From: Mycolicibacterium sarraceniae
GTDB lineage: Bacteria; Actinomycetota; Actinomycetes; Mycobacteriales; Mycobacteriaceae
Direction of reading: 5' to 3'
Assembly (NCBI RefSeq): GCF_010731875.1
Contig: NZ_AP022595.1
Location: 124,001-188,000 of the forward strand
Length of the DNA stretch: 64,000 nt
The position numbers and the translations under genes are program-made. The notes beneath the pieces were generated by a model, which searched no databases, had not been told where the DNA came from, and saw only the letters and a program-made list of their open reading frames with translations. Within the stretch, counting starts at the first letter, position 1. Every line of letters starts with the position of its first letter. Below are positions 48,501 through 58,792 of this stretch, piece by piece.

Positions 48501-50584
48501 CCGTCACCACGGACAGTGCCGTCGCCGCCGTTGCCGCCGCCACCACCGGCACCACCGGTGCCGGGATCGTAGCCGGTCGGCGAGGCGTCACCAGCCACGC
48601 CGGTACCGCCGCTGCCGCCGACACCGCCGGCACCACCGTTACCGCGGATACCAGCGGTGGCACCCGAGCCACCCAGACCACCGTTACCGCCGTTACCGCC
48701 GCCACCGCCGGCAGCGCCTATGCCATTGAGCACGCCTGCGACACCATCGGCACCCTTCGCGCCGGTGCCACCGACACCGCCGTCACCGCCATCACCGCCG
48801 TTGCCGGAAGCAGCAGACCCGCCCAGGCCGGTACCGCCCAGACCACCGTTACCGCCCTGGCCACCGTCACCAGCGTTGCCACCAGTACCACCGGGCAGAA
48901 TCGTATTCAGACCATTTCCACCGGTACCACCGGTACCACCGTCGCCGCCGACGCCACCGACGCCGTCGTTGCCGGACACGGCTCCGCCTGCACCACCGTT
49001 ACCGCCACGTCCACCGTTGCCACCGGTACCGCCGGTCTGGCCAATACCACCCGTGGCACCGTCAGCGCCGCGGCCGCCCTTACCACCGGCACCGCCATCA
49101 CCGTAGGAGCCGGCGTTACCGCCGTTGCCACCATTCCCGCCGGCCACCGAGGGATCATCACTGCTCCAGCCAGCGCCACCAACGCCACCGTTACCGGTAC
49201 CGGTCGCAGCATCACCGGCTGCGCCGCCCGTGCCGGGGGTCGGGGTGCCGCTGCCGGAGCCGGCCGCGCCACCGGCACCACCGTTGCCCGCCGTGCCGCG
49301 TTCACCGCCGTTACCACCGGTGCCGCCGTTCGGGTTGCCCTCAACGCCGTTACCACCGGCACCACCGTTACCGGCCTTGCCTGCGTTACCGCCCTTGCCG
49401 CCGTTACCGCCAGCACCGGCAACACCGGTCGAAGTCACCAAAAACAGCAGGCACGCCGCCGTACCGCCATTACCACCAACGCCACCAGCGCCGCCCGTGC
49501 CGCCGATCCCGCCATCGAGGCCGTCGCCGCCGTTCTGGGCGATGGCCGTCGGGGTAGCGTTAGCGCCGTTAGCGCCATTAGCGCCGTCAGCGCCCGAGCC
49601 GCCCTGTCCACCAAGGCCACCCTGGCCACCGGCACCTGCGGTGCCCACCAGCCGGCTGCCGTTACCACCGTTACCGCCGGCACCACCAACCCCACCGGTG
49701 CCACCGTTGGGAGTCGCGCTCGTGCCAGCAAGGCCGTTCGCGCCCGCACCACCAGCGCCACCAGCGCCACCGTGGCCACCCAGCGAGAAGACGCCGGCGC
49801 TACCACCGTTGCCACCCTTGCCGCCCGCCGTACCCGCCGTGGTCGCGGCAATGCCCGCGCCACCGGCACCACCATTACCGAGGAGCGCACCGCCACGACC
49901 GCCGTTGCCGCCGCCCCAACCGGCACCACCGCTACCAATCAGACCGGCGCTACCACCGTTGCAGGTGGTAGCGCAGGTCGCCGCGGTCCAGCTGTAGCCA
50001 TTACCAGCCAAAATGCCGGCATTCGCGTGGGTCGCCGTGCCATTGCCGATCAGCCACAGCGAACCGATACCGATCACAAAGTTCGCACCCAGCGCGGGAG
50101 CCTGCGGGATCGTCACGACTGCTGCGGTAGTGCTGACAGTCTCATCACCGGTGACTGTCGCAGCCGCGCTGGCTGATGGCGATCCACTCTTCTGAGAGTC
50201 AACGGCACTGCCGGAGTCCGAAACATCCGACGCCGCGCCGGATTTTGGCGACGAAGTCCCACGACCAGCGGCTGCCGACCCCTTGCTCGCCGAACCCGAC
50301 TTGGCCGTACCCGACGTACCTTGATCTGACGCCGCCGAGGGGCTGCTGGTCGCGGGCTTCTTTGACGACCTGCTGTGAGAAGACGACGAGGATCCATCGC
50401 TTGACGAACTTGCCCCCCCACCCGAACCCGCCGAGCCCGCCGAACCCGTCGTGTCCGCGTACGCCGTCGCAGGCATCCACGCGACCGCGGCACCAATACC
50501 GAGTGCCACCGCCAACGCACCGACCCGCCCCACATACACAGACGAACCAACGTCCGTCTTGCGCACTGCCCGATGTTGACCCAT
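45578..50584 (-). CDS. Giant exported PGRS-repeat protein with a second, beta-solenoid-like repeat region (1,668 aa)
   Basis: Signal peptide [20 protein letters not shown] ending ATAYA-DT, Ser/Lys-rich linker (residues ~50-135), then a leader shared with the large neighbour: [36 protein letters not shown]. Residues ~210-800 are typical PGRS (GGxGGxGG). From about residue 830 to 1,640 the pattern changes to a 20-25-residue unit with alternating Ser/Thr/Val strands and TGGxGGxG turns (for example [16 protein letters not shown]), like right-handed beta-helices. No PE domain. The 5-kb frame is unbroken, in striking contrast to the PGRS gene downstream at 34.5-41.7 kb. Presumably on the cell surface. 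Confidence 0.85.
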   Translation of the reverse strand: MGQHRAVRKTDVGSSVYVGRVGALAVALGIGAAVAWMPATAYADTTGSAGSAGSGGGASSSSDGSSSSSHSRSSKKPATSSPSAASDQGTSGTAKSGSASKGSAAAGRGTSSPKSGAASDVSDSGSAVDSQKSGSPSASAAATVTGDETVSTTAAVVTIPQAPALGANFVIGIGSLWLIGNGTATHANAGILAGNGYSWTAATCATTCNGGSAGLIGSGGAGWGGGNGGRGGALLGNGGAGGAGIAATTAGTAGGKGGNGGSAGVFSLGGHGGAGGAGGAGANGLAGTSATPNGGTGGVGGAGGNGGNGSRLVGTAGAGGQGGLGGQGGSGADGANGANGANATPTAIAQNGGDGLDGGIGGTGGAGGVGGNGGTAACLLFLVTSTGVAGAGGNGGKGGNAGKAGNGGAGGNGVEGNPNGGTGGNGGERGTAGNGGAGGAAGSGSGTPTPGTGGAAGDAATGTGNGGVGGAGWSSDDPSVAGGNGGNGGNAGSYGDGGAGGKGGRGADGATGGIGQTGGTGGNGGRGGNGGAGGAVSGNDGVGGVGGDGGTGGTGGNGLNTILPGGTGGNAGDGGQGGNGGLGGTGLGGSAASGNGGDGGDGGVGGTGAKGADGVAGVLNGIGAAGGGGGNGGNGGLGGSGATAGIRGNGGAGGVGGSGGTGVAGDASPTGYDPGTGGAGGGGGNGGDGTVRGDGGAGGAGGQGGAGDGVSGNVQEGGTGGIGGFGGNGAHGGAGGAGGQGGTGGVFDNSVGGVAIGGAGGAGGAGYTPTGTTGGFGGGGGGGGGAAVVSESNGGVILTSTATGGQGGQGGAGTATGNGSSGGTGGDGVLNVDGANSAIVGGTATGGAGGAGAAGVGTGTGGDGGDGVLQALAASTIKNSTATGGAGGAQSGVVDASNGGDGFINISGGVTVSTSTVTGGKGSAGADGGVATISGTDSSSSVTNTDVTGGDAGIRGDGGFGLVSVANGGTVTFSDANGGDGGDYGKGGSGVINANGVDSSVFTSVSNGGAGGAGSGAAVGGDSAIVSEGGGKVSFSDSTGGDGSATGDGAGGKSDITVMDVGSTVTRGHAFGGDAGVDGNGGAAHILAEFYQTNEPPAGGSITDSKATGGAGGLTSSAYGGDAKIEAYDVSSISGSTSTGGAGATSGTGGHGGNADISSSGGATPTASTGSSVTASTAVGGNGGSGGGANGGFAMVTASASSTMTGGTATAGNGGSGDLSYGGDATVSASIFGSISTSSATGGNGGSGENANGGKGYLWTQYGVDDANLTTVSGSSATGGNGGSGLGAYGGEGELYATGDNLASTASVSGSQALGGNGGAGGGTFGGLGTVGATGTSTTTGGVTTPGNSAITGSSATGGNGGGIGGGNGGNATTSAKEGSTVVTGKAYGGNGGTGDVNGGVGGVGGDADVLAYYRGSVKNGTANGGVGGNGTNGGNGGNGGFAEVSAGNTQVTVDNTYNGGSATGTATGGAGGTGTGGETSVAGNGGNALIQSGYYTVSGGSVVGGPGGAIGVGSTAIGGRGGDSVDAAAGGDGGEANIRAATNGTAGGAATGGAGGAGGTDVTNTNGVALGGVGGDGGVASINASAVTSTGLIATGGAGGAGGAGGYYVSAVLPGTGGAGGDGGSATATNAAANVVLHAGDAGAGSPGGLNGTIGVPGVDGTPATAP

Positions 50585-50926
50585 GAATTCCGCTACCTAT
50601 CTCTCAGTGATGAACAACCAGTGATGCACGACTGTGTACCTACAGCGAACATGAGACCTCACGGCGCAGACGTTCAGAACGACGGCCGGCCATGCGGGAC
50701 CCCCTAGTAGTCAGGAAGCAGCCTAACTCAGAGCTCTCCGCATACCCGCCAAATTCCTCAAAAAGATTTGAACGCGCCACAGGAAAAACTCATAGTGCGC
50801 TCACAATCCGGGTGCCGCCCTACAGACGCGCCCTCCAACTGGGCCACCGCATGGTTTTTGAGCAGCAGTAACTACTCGCCATCACAGCCGAACGGCACTG
50901 CAGACCCAGCCGGCAGGGGCCAGTAC
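50585..50926. other. Intergenic region upstream of PGRS2
   Basis: No supported gene. The first 150 bp are AT-richer (promoter region of the PGRS gene on the minus strand); the rest has short open frames only. Confidence 0.4.
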
Positions 50927-51277
50927 TCGTCGTGGACATTCAGTCTCAGCTACGGGCCGCGATCACCGACGCCCCGCGAGCTCGGCGTCAACGAGGCACT
51001 GACCGCGGCGTTCGCCGAACTCGCACCCGGCTAGCAGAACATCGCCGAAATCGAGCGCCAGACCCGCGACTCGCTGAGCCTGCGCGCCTGGACGCTGCTG
51101 TGTTACCTGAACTTCGAGACGGCCATCGCCGAGGCGATCGCGCCCCGGCTGATCGGCGCGGTGGCGATGGCATCGGTCCGGATCTCCATCGATGACTGGT
51201 TACGGGACGGCGGTTCGCTGTCTGATCGGATCTCCCGCGCGGTCAACTCCATGACCGCGTGTCCAATCACGGAATGA
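50927..51277 (+). pseudogene. TetR-family regulator, C-terminal fragment with an in-frame TAG
   Basis: A plus-strand frame reads GVNEALTAAFAELAPG, a TAG at 51032, then QNIAEIERQTRDSLSLRAWT, LLCYLNFETAIAEAIA and WLRDGGSLSDRISRAVNSMT. This is the ligand-binding domain end of a TetR regulator. The helix-turn-helix part is missing and a Trp-to-amber change (TGG to TAG) interrupts the rest. It ends 7 bp before the DUF1214-like gene it may once have regulated. Confidence 0.6.
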
Positions 51278-51284
51278 GGAGCAC

Positions 51285-51885
51285 ATGAGTGGCGAAAAGT
51301 CACTGGAAGCATGGGGTTTCGTCCGCAAGGTCCTCAATGACCTGACGGCTCAGATCACCGCGGACGCCCGCGACGAACGCGAACTGCTCGAGGGGCTTCG
51401 CGTGCTCAATCGGGTAACCGCACTGTGCACCGAACTGTCGGTGGACGTCGACCCCGACTATCCGCATTTCGTCGATATGAGCACCCCGATACGCCTCGTC
51501 GGCGGACCCAATCCGCACGGCTCCTATCCGTTGGCCATGATCAGCGGCGATCGGGCCTACCGCGTCACCGGTACCAGGGGCACATCGGCCTATCTGGGCC
51601 TGCAGGTGCTGGCCGGCACCAGAATGAACCCGCGACGGATGAGCAACTACCTCGCCGGCGCTCAGTGGATCGAGATCCCCGACGACGCCACCTCGATCGT
51701 GGTACGTGACTATGTCGGCGATCCGACTACCGAAATCCCAGCGCAGCTAGATATTTCACTCATCGGAGAGGCCCCGCCGCCGGGGCCGCTGACTGACGAG
51801 GTGCTGGCCGCCCAGCTCACCGCGACGGGCTGGACCATCGTCAAGCTCACCACGCTGCACCGCACGGTTCGGCCCGACCTGCTGG
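51285..51885 (+). pseudogene. DUF1214-type protein, N-terminal part, fused by deletion to sulfotransferase
   Basis: MSGEKSLEAWGFVRKVLNDL starts at 51285 with a GAGGAG RBS. Then HFVDMSTPIRLVGGPNPHG, AYRVTGTRGTSAYLGLQVL and IVVRDYVGDPTTEIPAQLDI. The C-terminal part, where DUF1214 would complete its fold, is replaced at about 51885 by sulfotransferase sequence in another frame; the original frame runs on to a stop at 52103. Confidence 0.55.
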
Positions 51886-52707
51886 GAGGTCGATCAGCCG
51901 TTCCCGGTGCCGCAGCCCGAGACCTACGAGACCGACCCGCGCATCGCCGAAACCCAGGCACAGCTGGAGATGACCGAGCAGCTGATGCCCGGCTTCATGA
52001 AGTTCCGCCCGATGAGCGCGCGCGGCAGGCAGGAATGCGTGCGGATCACCGGCGGCACCTTCTGCAGCATGATCTTTCCCACCCAGTACCGCCTGCCGAG
52101 TGACCAGCATTGGCTGATGTACGAGGCCGATCACGCGGTCCCCTACCGTCATCACCGGCAGTATCTGCAGCACCTGCAGTCCGGCGTGCCCGGCCAATGG
52201 CTGCTGAAGAGCCCCGCGCACCTGTGGACCCTGGACAAGCTGTTGGCCGAGTACCCGGACGCGATTTTGGTCCAGACACACCGCGATCCGTTGGTCGTCA
52301 TCTCGTCGATCAGCGCCCGGATCGCGCACTTGCAGAAGCTCGCCAGCGATACCGCGACCGTCCGACGCACGGCGGGGCAATGCGCGGCCGAGAACCTCCT
52401 CGGACTCGACCGCCTGATGACGTGGGCCGACGATGGCCAGATCGCCCAGGACCGGATTATCAACGTGCGGTTCGCTGATTTCACGCGCGATCCGTTCGCC
52501 ACGATCGGGACGATCTATGAGCGGTTGGGCCAGGAACTGACGCCAGTCGCCGAACAGCTTATGCGGGAGCATCTTTCGAACAACGCCGGTGACGGCCGCG
52601 GGAAACGATACACGTGGACCGATACCGGGCTGGACGCCGCCGAGCTGCGTGAGAAGGTCCGTGCCTATCAGGAGCGCTACGACGTGCCGAGCGAGCAGCT
52701 GCACTGA
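51880..52707 (+). pseudogene. Sulfotransferase-family protein lacking its N-terminal PAPS loop
   Basis: From WEVDQPFPVPQPETYETD the frame carries LLKSPAHLWTLDKLLAEYPD, AILVQTHRDPLVVISSISAR and ADFTRDPFATIGTIYERLG, the middle and C-terminal part of Stf-type aryl sulfotransferases found in mycobacteria. The first ~100 residues with the 5'-phosphosulfate-binding loop are gone, fused to the DUF1214 piece. The enzyme cannot bind its donor. Confidence 0.7.
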
Positions 52708-52708
52708 A

Positions 52709-54328
52709 TCACCCGCAGCGGGTGCCAGCGGCCGGCAGCGTTCCGTCGAAGAAGTAGTTCACCACAATGTCGTCGATGCACTGCGAGCCGTGCCCGAAGG
52801 CGTCGTGGTCGTCGCGCTGGCTGAGAACCAGAACCGACCCCTTCAGCGCGTCGGCGACCCGCTGCGCATCCGCGGCCGGCGTGGCCGGATCGCCGGTGTT
52901 GTTCACCAGCAGAATCGGCGGAACGTTGTCGAGGACGATGGGCGCCGGAGCGACCGTGGGAGGCAGCGGCCAGAAGCTGCATACGGACCTGCTGTAAGCG
53001 TCGAATACACCGAATAGTGGTGAATGCGAAGCGCTCTGGCTTGCCTCCCGGTTCAGATGCGCCGTGATCTCCTGGTCCGACCTCTTCCGGTAGACGCCGG
53101 GATCGCCCGCCAGGCAGAGCACCGACCAGAAATAGTCGCGCTTATGGTTGTAATGGCCCGAAGAATCTCGACCGTCGAAGTAGTCGGCAAGTGACGCCAG
53201 TTTGGTGCCGTCATCGCCGTTGAGGGCGTCGGCGATGCCATTGGTGAGAGCAGGCCATTCTTCCTCGGCATAGGTCGCCTGGAAGGCCGCGGTCAGCAGC
53301 ATGCTGATCCCCAATTTCCGGCCATCCGGCAGCGGAATCGGCGACGCGATCACCTTGTCGATGAGTGCACTGAGAGCGGCTCGAGCGGCATCGTGATCGC
53401 CGCCGAGCGGGCAGTCTGGCTGCTGGATGCATCTGGTGAGAATCATGTCGACGATCTTGTCGGGATCGTCGACCTCGCTAGAGAAGCCCGGGTCGGAATC
53501 ATCCTCGGGGGCAGCCGGATTGCTGCCGTCGTCATAGGATTCGACGCCGGCGTCGGTTGCCGGGTCGTCGACCGAATCCAGCACCATTCTGCCCAGCCGG
53601 TCGCCGAACTGTTGGGCGTAATGCTGGGCCAGGGAGGTGCCGTACGAGATGCCCAGGATGTTCAGGCGCTCCTCGTCGAGTGCTGATCGAAGGATGTCCA
53701 TGTCTTTGACGACAGTTTCCGGACCGACGAATCCGAGCAGCAGACCGGCGTTGCGCGCGCAGCCGTCGGCGAATTCATGCTGAGCCGCGATCACCCGCTC
53801 GACGCCCGCGTCGTCAGTCGGCGCGAAATCGGTAGCGAGATAGTCATCCATCTCGTCATCGGACAGACATTGGATTGCCGCGGAGCGACCGAACCCGCGT
53901 GGGTCCCATCCGATCAGGTCGTAACGCTGACCGAGACGCGTGATCGCCGGATCATCACCGGAATTCAAGACGTAGTCGAAGCCGGAGGATCCCGGTCCGC
54001 CCGGGGGGAAGGTCAGCACCCCGAGGCGGCGGTCGGGATCGGTCGCCGGTACTCGGATCACCGGTATCTCGATCGAGGCGTCGTCGGGACGGGCGTAGTC
54101 GATCGGAACGGTGATCGATCCGCATTGGGCGTCCGCGCGTTGGGGACAGGTGCTCCAATCGACGTCCTGATCGAGGTACTGGTCCAGGTTGGGCCGTCCC
54201 GGGGAGGCGACCACCGCCGATGCCGAAGAGGGCGACTCCGAGGCTGACGACGATTCCCGATCACCGCACCCGGCGACCACGACGGCGACCATCGACAGGG
54301 CAAGCAGCCGTTGGGGTTTCCACACCAC
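52709..54328 (-). CDS. TAP-like alpha/beta-hydrolase lipoprotein (539 aa)
   Basis: Lipoprotein signal RLLALSMVAVVVAGC, Ser-rich linker, then the tripeptidyl aminopeptidase-like hydrolase: LTFPPGGPGSSGFDYV (oxyanion hole), GWDPRGFGRS, NILGISYGTSLAQHY (nucleophile Ser), LLVNNTGDPATPA (Asp) and DDHDAFGHGSQC (His) in the C-terminal TAP domain. Cys pairs (CPQRADAQC, CIQQPDC) suggest disulfides. Resembles Rv2223c/Rv2224c-type proteases. Membrane-anchored outside the cell. Intact. Confidence 0.87.
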   Translation of the reverse strand: MVWKPQRLLALSMVAVVVAGCGDRESSSASESPSSASAVVASPGRPNLDQYLDQDVDWSTCPQRADAQCGSITVPIDYARPDDASIEIPVIRVPATDPDRRLGVLTFPPGGPGSSGFDYVLNSGDDPAITRLGQRYDLIGWDPRGFGRSAAIQCLSDDEMDDYLATDFAPTDDAGVERVIAAQHEFADGCARNAGLLLGFVGPETVVKDMDILRSALDEERLNILGISYGTSLAQHYAQQFGDRLGRMVLDSVDDPATDAGVESYDDGSNPAAPEDDSDPGFSSEVDDPDKIVDMILTRCIQQPDCPLGGDHDAARAALSALIDKVIASPIPLPDGRKLGISMLLTAAFQATYAEEEWPALTNGIADALNGDDGTKLASLADYFDGRDSSGHYNHKRDYFWSVLCLAGDPGVYRKRSDQEITAHLNREASQSASHSPLFGVFDAYSRSVCSFWPLPPTVAPAPIVLDNVPPILLVNNTGDPATPAADAQRVADALKGSVLVLSQRDDHDAFGHGSQCIDDIVVNYFFDGTLPAAGTRCG

Positions 54329-54343
54329 CTGCCGACCCTATCT

Positions 54344-55192
54344 TTAGCGGACCGAAATCATGCCGACGGCAATCAACGCAAGCACCATGCCGAGCACCTG
54401 CCAGCGAGTGACGCGCTCACGCAGCACCACGACCGCCAGCAGCACCGTCGCCGCCGGATAGAGCGACATCAGCACACTGGCCAGTGACAGCATCGAGGCC
54501 TGCAACGCCAGCAGCATCGCCACGTTGGCACCGGTGTCCAACAGCGCCGCGGCCACCGCCATCGTCAGTGGAAAGCCGCGTGGCGCATGGAGGTTCCCGG
54601 TGAAGGCAGCCACCAGGAGCACCACCGCGGTCGCCGACACCCGCGCGAAGAACAACGGCCAGAGGTGCGCATCGACCGGAGCTTGGTGGATCAAGACGAA
54701 GTTGAGCCCGAACGCCAGGCCCGAGCCGACGGTCAGCCACGCGACCGTGGCAGTGAACCGGTGCGGGCGCACGTCCTCGTCGGTGGCCTCGCGGCTGACC
54801 AAGACGACCGCGAGTAGCGCCAGCATGGTGCCGATTCCGGCGATCAGGCCGGGCCGCTCCCCCAACGCCAGTCCTACGCTCACCGGCACGCCGGCCACGA
54901 GCACCGCCGTCAACGGCGAGACCACCGAGATCGGGCCGGAACCGAGCGCGGCGTAGAACCACCACACGCCGAACGCCTGGCTCACTCCGCACAGCGCGCC
55001 CCACACCACCGCCGGGGTGGAGATCGTGCCACCGACGATGACAGCCAGGATGCCGAGCAGGACCATCGCCAGCGGGTAAGAGACCAGTACGACGCGCAGG
55101 GCGGCCACCCGCCGCGACGCGATGCCCCCGACGAAATCGCTGACGCCGTAGCCGATTGCGGATGCCAGCGCGAGCAGGACCCCGATCAGAAC
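54344..55192 (-). CDS. EamA-family (DMT) transporter
   Basis: Ten hydrophobic helices in two EamA repeats ([40 protein letters not shown]). The second repeat has the typical [11 protein letters not shown]...ERVTRWQ. The GTG at 55108 would skip the first helix; in frame upstream the sequence continues [20 protein letters not shown] up to the smpB stop, so the real start is probably close to 55190, overlapping smpB. No ATG/GTG is present there, so the start is uncertain. Substrate unknown. Confidence 0.75.
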   Translation of the reverse strand, partial: VLIGVLLALASAIGYGVSDFVGGIASRRVAALRVVLVSYPLAMVLLGILAVIVGGTISTPAVVWGALCGVSQAFGVWWFYAALGSGPISVVSPLTAVLVAGVPVSVGLALGERPGLIAGIGTMLALLAVVLVSREATDEDVRPHRFTATVAWLTVGSGLAFGLNFVLIHQAPVDAHLWPLFFARVSATAVVLLVAAFTGNLHAPRGFPLTMAVAAALLDTGANVAMLLALQASMLSLASVLMSLYPAATVLLAVVVLRERVTRWQVLGMVLALIAVGMISVR

Positions 55193-55674
55193 TTGCCCTT
55201 GGCCCGGCGGCCGAGCTCCCGGATCACCTCACGCTCCGCGTCGCGGCGGGCCAGGTCTTGCCGCTTGTCGTGTGCCTGCTTACCGCGTGCCAACGCCAAC
55301 TCGACCTTGACCTTGCCGTCGGTGAAGTACAGCGACAGCGGCACCAACGTCAGGTTGCCGTCCCGGATCTTGCCCACCAACGTGTCGATCTGGCTGCGGT
55401 GCAGGAGCAGCTTGCGATTGCGCCGCGGCGCGTGGTTGGTCCACGTGCCGTGGTGATACTCCGGGATGTGCAGGTTGCGCAGCCAGATCTCGCCGTCGTC
55501 GACGGTCGCGAACGCGTCGGCCAGTGACGCATGACCTTCACGCAGGCTCTTGACCTCGGTGCCCTGCAACACCACGCCGGCCTCGTAGGTGTCGAGGATC
55601 GAATAGTTGTGCCGTGCCTTGCGATTGGTGGCGACGATCGTCCGATCCGGTTTGCGGTCAGCTTTCTTGGCCAC
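55186..55674 (-). CDS. smpB: SsrA-binding protein SmpB (162 aa)
   Basis: Binds the tRNA-like end of tmRNA and guides it into stalled ribosomes. [40 protein letters not shown] and [22 protein letters not shown] are near-consensus. GTG start at 55674 ([12 protein letters not shown]). Preceded by ftsX with a 2-bp gap, so translationally linked. Works with ssrA at 43561-43925. Intact. Confidence 0.96.
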   Translation of the reverse strand: MAKKADRKPDRTIVATNRKARHNYSILDTYEAGVVLQGTEVKSLREGHASLADAFATVDDGEIWLRNLHIPEYHHGTWTNHAPRRNRKLLLHRSQIDTLVGKIRDGNLTLVPLSLYFTDGKVKVELALARGKQAHDKRQDLARRDAEREVIRELGRRAKGKF

Positions 55675-55676
55675 GG

Positions 55677-56573
55677 CTATTTCCGCACATATAGGCGCAG
55701 CGTGACGTAGGCAGTGAGACCCGACATCGCCAGACCGACACCGGTCATCCACGGCGCCACATACACGGCGATATCTCGCCAATCGACGCGGGCGACCAGA
55801 TTCGCCGTATAGAACTGCCTGAGGGCGTCATCCAAGAAAAACGCCTGCACCACGACCAGCCCGACCACCGCGATGACGACACCGATGAACGCGGCCAGCA
55901 TGGCCTCCAACAGGAACGGCAGCTGGGTGTACCAGCGCGTCGCACCCACCATCCGCATGATGCCGATCTCGGTACGCCTGGTGTAGGCCGCCACTTGAAC
56001 CATGTTGGCGATCAACAGAACCGCGCCGACTGCCTGCACCACCGCGATCGCGAACGTGACCTTCGACATCGCGTCGAGCACAGCGAACAGGCGATCGATC
56101 AGGTCCTTCTGATTGAGGATGCCGCGCACGCCGGGCTGGCCCTGCATCGCCTTGTCGAAATCCTCATGCTTGTCCGGATCGTCGAGCTTGACGATGAACG
56201 ATGCCGGGAACTTGTCCTTCGTGGCGTCTTTTGCGAGTTGCGGGAGCTTCACCAGTGCGAAGTTGTAGGCGTCCGTTTGATTGAGGAACCGCACCGACTT
56301 GACGTCGTTGCGGGCCTCGATCTTGGCGCGCAACGCCTTACAGAGGTCGCCGTCGCAGGTCTGATCGTTGGACGAGATGTCGTCGGTCAAAAACACCTGG
56401 CTCTCGACGCGGTCGAGATAGATGTGGCGGGACTGCTCGGCCATCCGTAGAACCAGCAGACCGCCGCCGAACAAGCCGAGCGATATCGCCGTGGTGAGGA
56501 TCATCGCCACGGTCATGGTGACGTTGCGGCGAAGTCCGGTGAAGACCTCGTTGATCAGGAAGCCGAAGCGCAC
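55677..56573 (-). CDS. ftsX: Cell division protein FtsX (298 aa)
   Basis: [20 protein letters not shown] starts at a GTG at 56573, directly after the ftsE stop. First TM, then an extracellular domain with Cys pair ([11 protein letters not shown]) and [12 protein letters not shown], then three TMs with [18 protein letters not shown]. FtsEX activates cell-wall hydrolases (RipC in mycobacteria) at the septum. Length typical. Intact. Confidence 0.95.
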   Translation of the reverse strand: MRFGFLINEVFTGLRRNVTMTVAMILTTAISLGLFGGGLLVLRMAEQSRHIYLDRVESQVFLTDDISSNDQTCDGDLCKALRAKIEARNDVKSVRFLNQTDAYNFALVKLPQLAKDATKDKFPASFIVKLDDPDKHEDFDKAMQGQPGVRGILNQKDLIDRLFAVLDAMSKVTFAIAVVQAVGAVLLIANMVQVAAYTRRTEIGIMRMVGATRWYTQLPFLLEAMLAAFIGVVIAVVGLVVVQAFFLDDALRQFYTANLVARVDWRDIAVYVAPWMTGVGLAMSGLTAYVTLRLYVRK

Positions 56574-57263
56574 TTAACGATCCATTCCGTAGATACCACG
56601 CTTCTCATCGCGGACGAGCCTGCCCAGGGACAGCTCCACCACACGCTGCCGCATGGAGTCGACGATGTGGTGGTCGTGGGTGGCCATCACGACGGTGGTG
56701 CCCGTCCGGTTGATCCGTTCGAGCAGATCCATGATGTCCTTGCTGGTTTCCGGGTCCAAGTTGCCGGTGGGCTCGTCAGCCAGCAGCACCAGCGGGCGGT
56801 TGACGAAGGCCCGCGCGATCGCCACCCGCTGCTGCTCGCCGCCGGACAGCTCAGCGGGCAGCCGGTTGGCCTTGCCCGACAGACCCACCATCTCGAGCAC
56901 TTCGGGAACCACCCGGTTGATGGTGTCTGGTTTCTTGCCAATCACCTCGAGCGCAAAGGCCACGTTCTCGAACACGGTCTTCTGCTGTAGCAGCCGGAAG
57001 TCCTGGAACACGCAGCCGATCACCTGGCGCAATTTGGGGACGTGTCGACCAGACAGCTTGTTGACGTGGAACTTCGATACCTGGAGCTCACCGGAGGTCG
57101 GGGTCTCCTCGGCCAGCAGCAGTCGCATGAATGTCGACTTGCCCGAACCTGACGGGCCGATGAGGAAGACGAACTCACCCTTGTCGATCTTGACGCTGAC
57201 ATTGTCGAGGGCTGGCCGTGTCGACGACTTGTACTGCTTACTGACATGGTCAAGGGTGATCAT
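56574..57263 (-). CDS. ftsE: Cell division ATP-binding protein FtsE (229 aa)
   Basis: ABC ATPase with Walker [11 protein letters not shown]-loop CVFQDFRLL, signature LSGGEQQRV, Walker [13 protein letters not shown] and the His switch [11 protein letters not shown]. Starts [12 protein letters not shown]. Partner of FtsX in the same transcript. Intact. Confidence 0.96.
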   Translation of the reverse strand: MITLDHVSKQYKSSTRPALDNVSVKIDKGEFVFLIGPSGSGKSTFMRLLLAEETPTSGELQVSKFHVNKLSGRHVPKLRQVIGCVFQDFRLLQQKTVFENVAFALEVIGKKPDTINRVVPEVLEMVGLSGKANRLPAELSGGEQQRVAIARAFVNRPLVLLADEPTGNLDPETSKDIMDLLERINRTGTTVVMATHDHHIVDSMRQRVVELSLGRLVRDEKRGIYGMDR

Positions 57264-57293
57264 CACGGCACGCCAGTGTAGCCGGAGGGCCGA

Positions 57294-57827
57294 TTACCGC
57301 GTGGGAGCCGCGGGCGTGACCAGCGGCCCCTGCCCCTGCCCCGGAGCCGGCGAGGGAATGGGCGTGGGTGTCGGAGTGGGCAGCCCAGGAACCTGGAACG
57401 GCGGAGGCGCCACCGGCGGAGGCGCCACCGGCGGAGGCGCCACCGACGTGGTCGTCGTCGGCGAGGTCGGCGAGGTCGGGGACGTGGGAGACGTCGGGGA
57501 CGTGGGCGACGTCGGGGACGTCTCCGATGTCGTCGGCTCGGTCGTCTCCGTCGTCGTTGTGGTCGTCGTCGTCGGCGGCGGCGTTGTGGTGGTGGTGCGC
57601 CGCACTTCAGTGCGCGGCACCCAGGTGTAGGACGGGTCAGGCACGAAGCCCGGCGGCACGATCTGAGGGGCCGGTGCCTCCGGGGGCGGCGCGGGCTGAT
57701 ACGTCGCGTAGAGCCACCACACCGCGATGAACGCGGCCAGCAGGGCTGCGGTGGAGGTGCGCACCCGTCCCCACAGGATGTAGTGCGGCCAGCCGCGGCC
57801 CTCTCTGCGTGTCGGCGTCAGCTTCAC
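57294..57827 (-). CDS. Proline/threonine-rich membrane protein (177 aa)
   Basis: One TM helix (TSTAALLAAFIAVWWLYATY) after a short basic cytoplasmic part; the rest is extracytoplasmic Pro/Thr/Ser-rich: poly-Thr (TTTTTPPPTTTTTTTTETTE), six TSP repeats (TSPTSPTSPTSP...) and three APPPV units. Corresponds in position to Rv3103c. Its place between the MscS gene and ftsE is conserved, suggesting a cell-envelope role. Its start (57827) overlaps the MscS stop by 4 bp. Confidence 0.8.
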   Translation of the reverse strand: MKLTPTRREGRGWPHYILWGRVRTSTAALLAAFIAVWWLYATYQPAPPPEAPAPQIVPPGFVPDPSYTWVPRTEVRRTTTTTPPPTTTTTTTTETTEPTTSETSPTSPTSPTSPTSPTSPTSPTTTTSVAPPPVAPPPVAPPPFQVPGLPTPTPTPIPSPAPGQGQGPLVTPAAPTR

Positions 57828-58792
57828 TTCGTCACCGGGCCCTGAGTCTCCTCGGCACCGCCCGCGGTGGCCGGATGCACGATCGCCTCGACCATCGGCG
57901 AGCCGTCGGACGGGCTGGCGATGCCGGCCCGCATCAGGGCGGCGATCACGAGCACACGCAGTTTGCGGCCGACCTCGAACTGCTTACCGGGCAGGGTGCG
58001 CGCCACCATGCGCAGGTTGACGGTATCGAGTTCAATGCTCTCCACTCCCATCAGCTGCGGGGCATCCAGAAGCAGATCCTTGAGGCCTGGGTCGGCGATC
58101 GCTTTTTCCGAGACCCCGTGCAGCACGTCGTTAACCCGGCTGAGGTCCGCGGAGGTCGGAACCGGAATGTCGATGACCGCGCGCGCCCAGTCCTTGGACA
58201 AGTTCTGCGTCTTGACGATCTGCCCATTGGGGATCGTGAGCACTTCGCCCTCCGACGACCGCAGCTTGGTGACCCGCAGCGTGACATCTTCGACGGTGCC
58301 CGTCGCTTCCTTGGCGATACCGGCCACCGTCAGCGACACCAGATCACCGAAGCCGTACTGCTTTTCAGTGATGATGAAGAATCCGGACAGCAGATCCTGC
58401 ACGATGCGCTGGGCGCCGAAGCCCAGAGCGGCACCCAGAACCGCCGCGGGCGCGACCAGCGAGCTGACCGGAACCGCGAGGATGTCGGTGGCCTCGACCA
58501 CCACCACGACACCCAGCAGGGCGATAGCCACGTAGGAGATGACCGACGCGACGGCCTGGCGGTGCTTGGCGCTTTCGGAGCGGACGAGGGCGTCGCTCTC
58601 CCGGAAGTCGGCGTCGATGCGCCGGGTGATCTTCTGCGCCGACCAGTTGATGAACCGGGCAGCCAGCAGGCCGCCAAGGATCAGCAGGGTGATCCTCAGG
58701 CCTTTGGTCAGGATCCACTCGCCGATGCTGCCATGCCAGAAGTCATGCCAGTGGGCGGCGAAGGGAAGCGCCAGCACGCTACTCGTCGTCAT
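57824..58792 (-). CDS. Small-conductance mechanosensitive channel MscS family (322 aa)
   Basis: Four TMs, the last with the pore helix [20 protein letters not shown] (Ala/Gly-packed), then the beta domain with [27 protein letters not shown] and [19 protein letters not shown], which are MscS signatures. A C-terminal alpha/beta domain follows. ATG at 58792 overlaps the prfB stop by 14 bp. Releases solutes on osmotic downshift. Intact; order matches Rv3104c. Confidence 0.9.
   Translation of the reverse strand: MTTSSVLALPFAAHWHDFWHGSIGEWILTKGLRITLLILGGLLAARFINWSAQKITRRIDADFRESDALVRSESAKHRQAVASVISYVAIALLGVVVVVEATDILAVPVSSLVAPAAVLGAALGFGAQRIVQDLLSGFFIITEKQYGFGDLVSLTVAGIAKEATGTVEDVTLRVTKLRSSEGEVLTIPNGQIVKTQNLSKDWARAVIDIPVPTSADLSRVNDVLHGVSEKAIADPGLKDLLLDAPQLMGVESIELDTVNLRMVARTLPGKQFEVGRKLRVLVIAALMRAGIASPSDGSPMVEAIVHPATAGGAEETQGPVTK

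Noticed and set aside
45668..50195. Plus-strand open frames opposite PGRS2 (up to 594 codons)
   Set aside because: Same mirror effect of a repetitive high-GC gene; the minus-strand frame is the coherent one with signal peptide and leader.
34513..50584. PE_PGRS annotation for the two large genes
   Set aside because: Neither N-terminus contains the PE domain (no Pro-Glu motif or ~100-residue helical hairpin); they are PE-less PGRS proteins.
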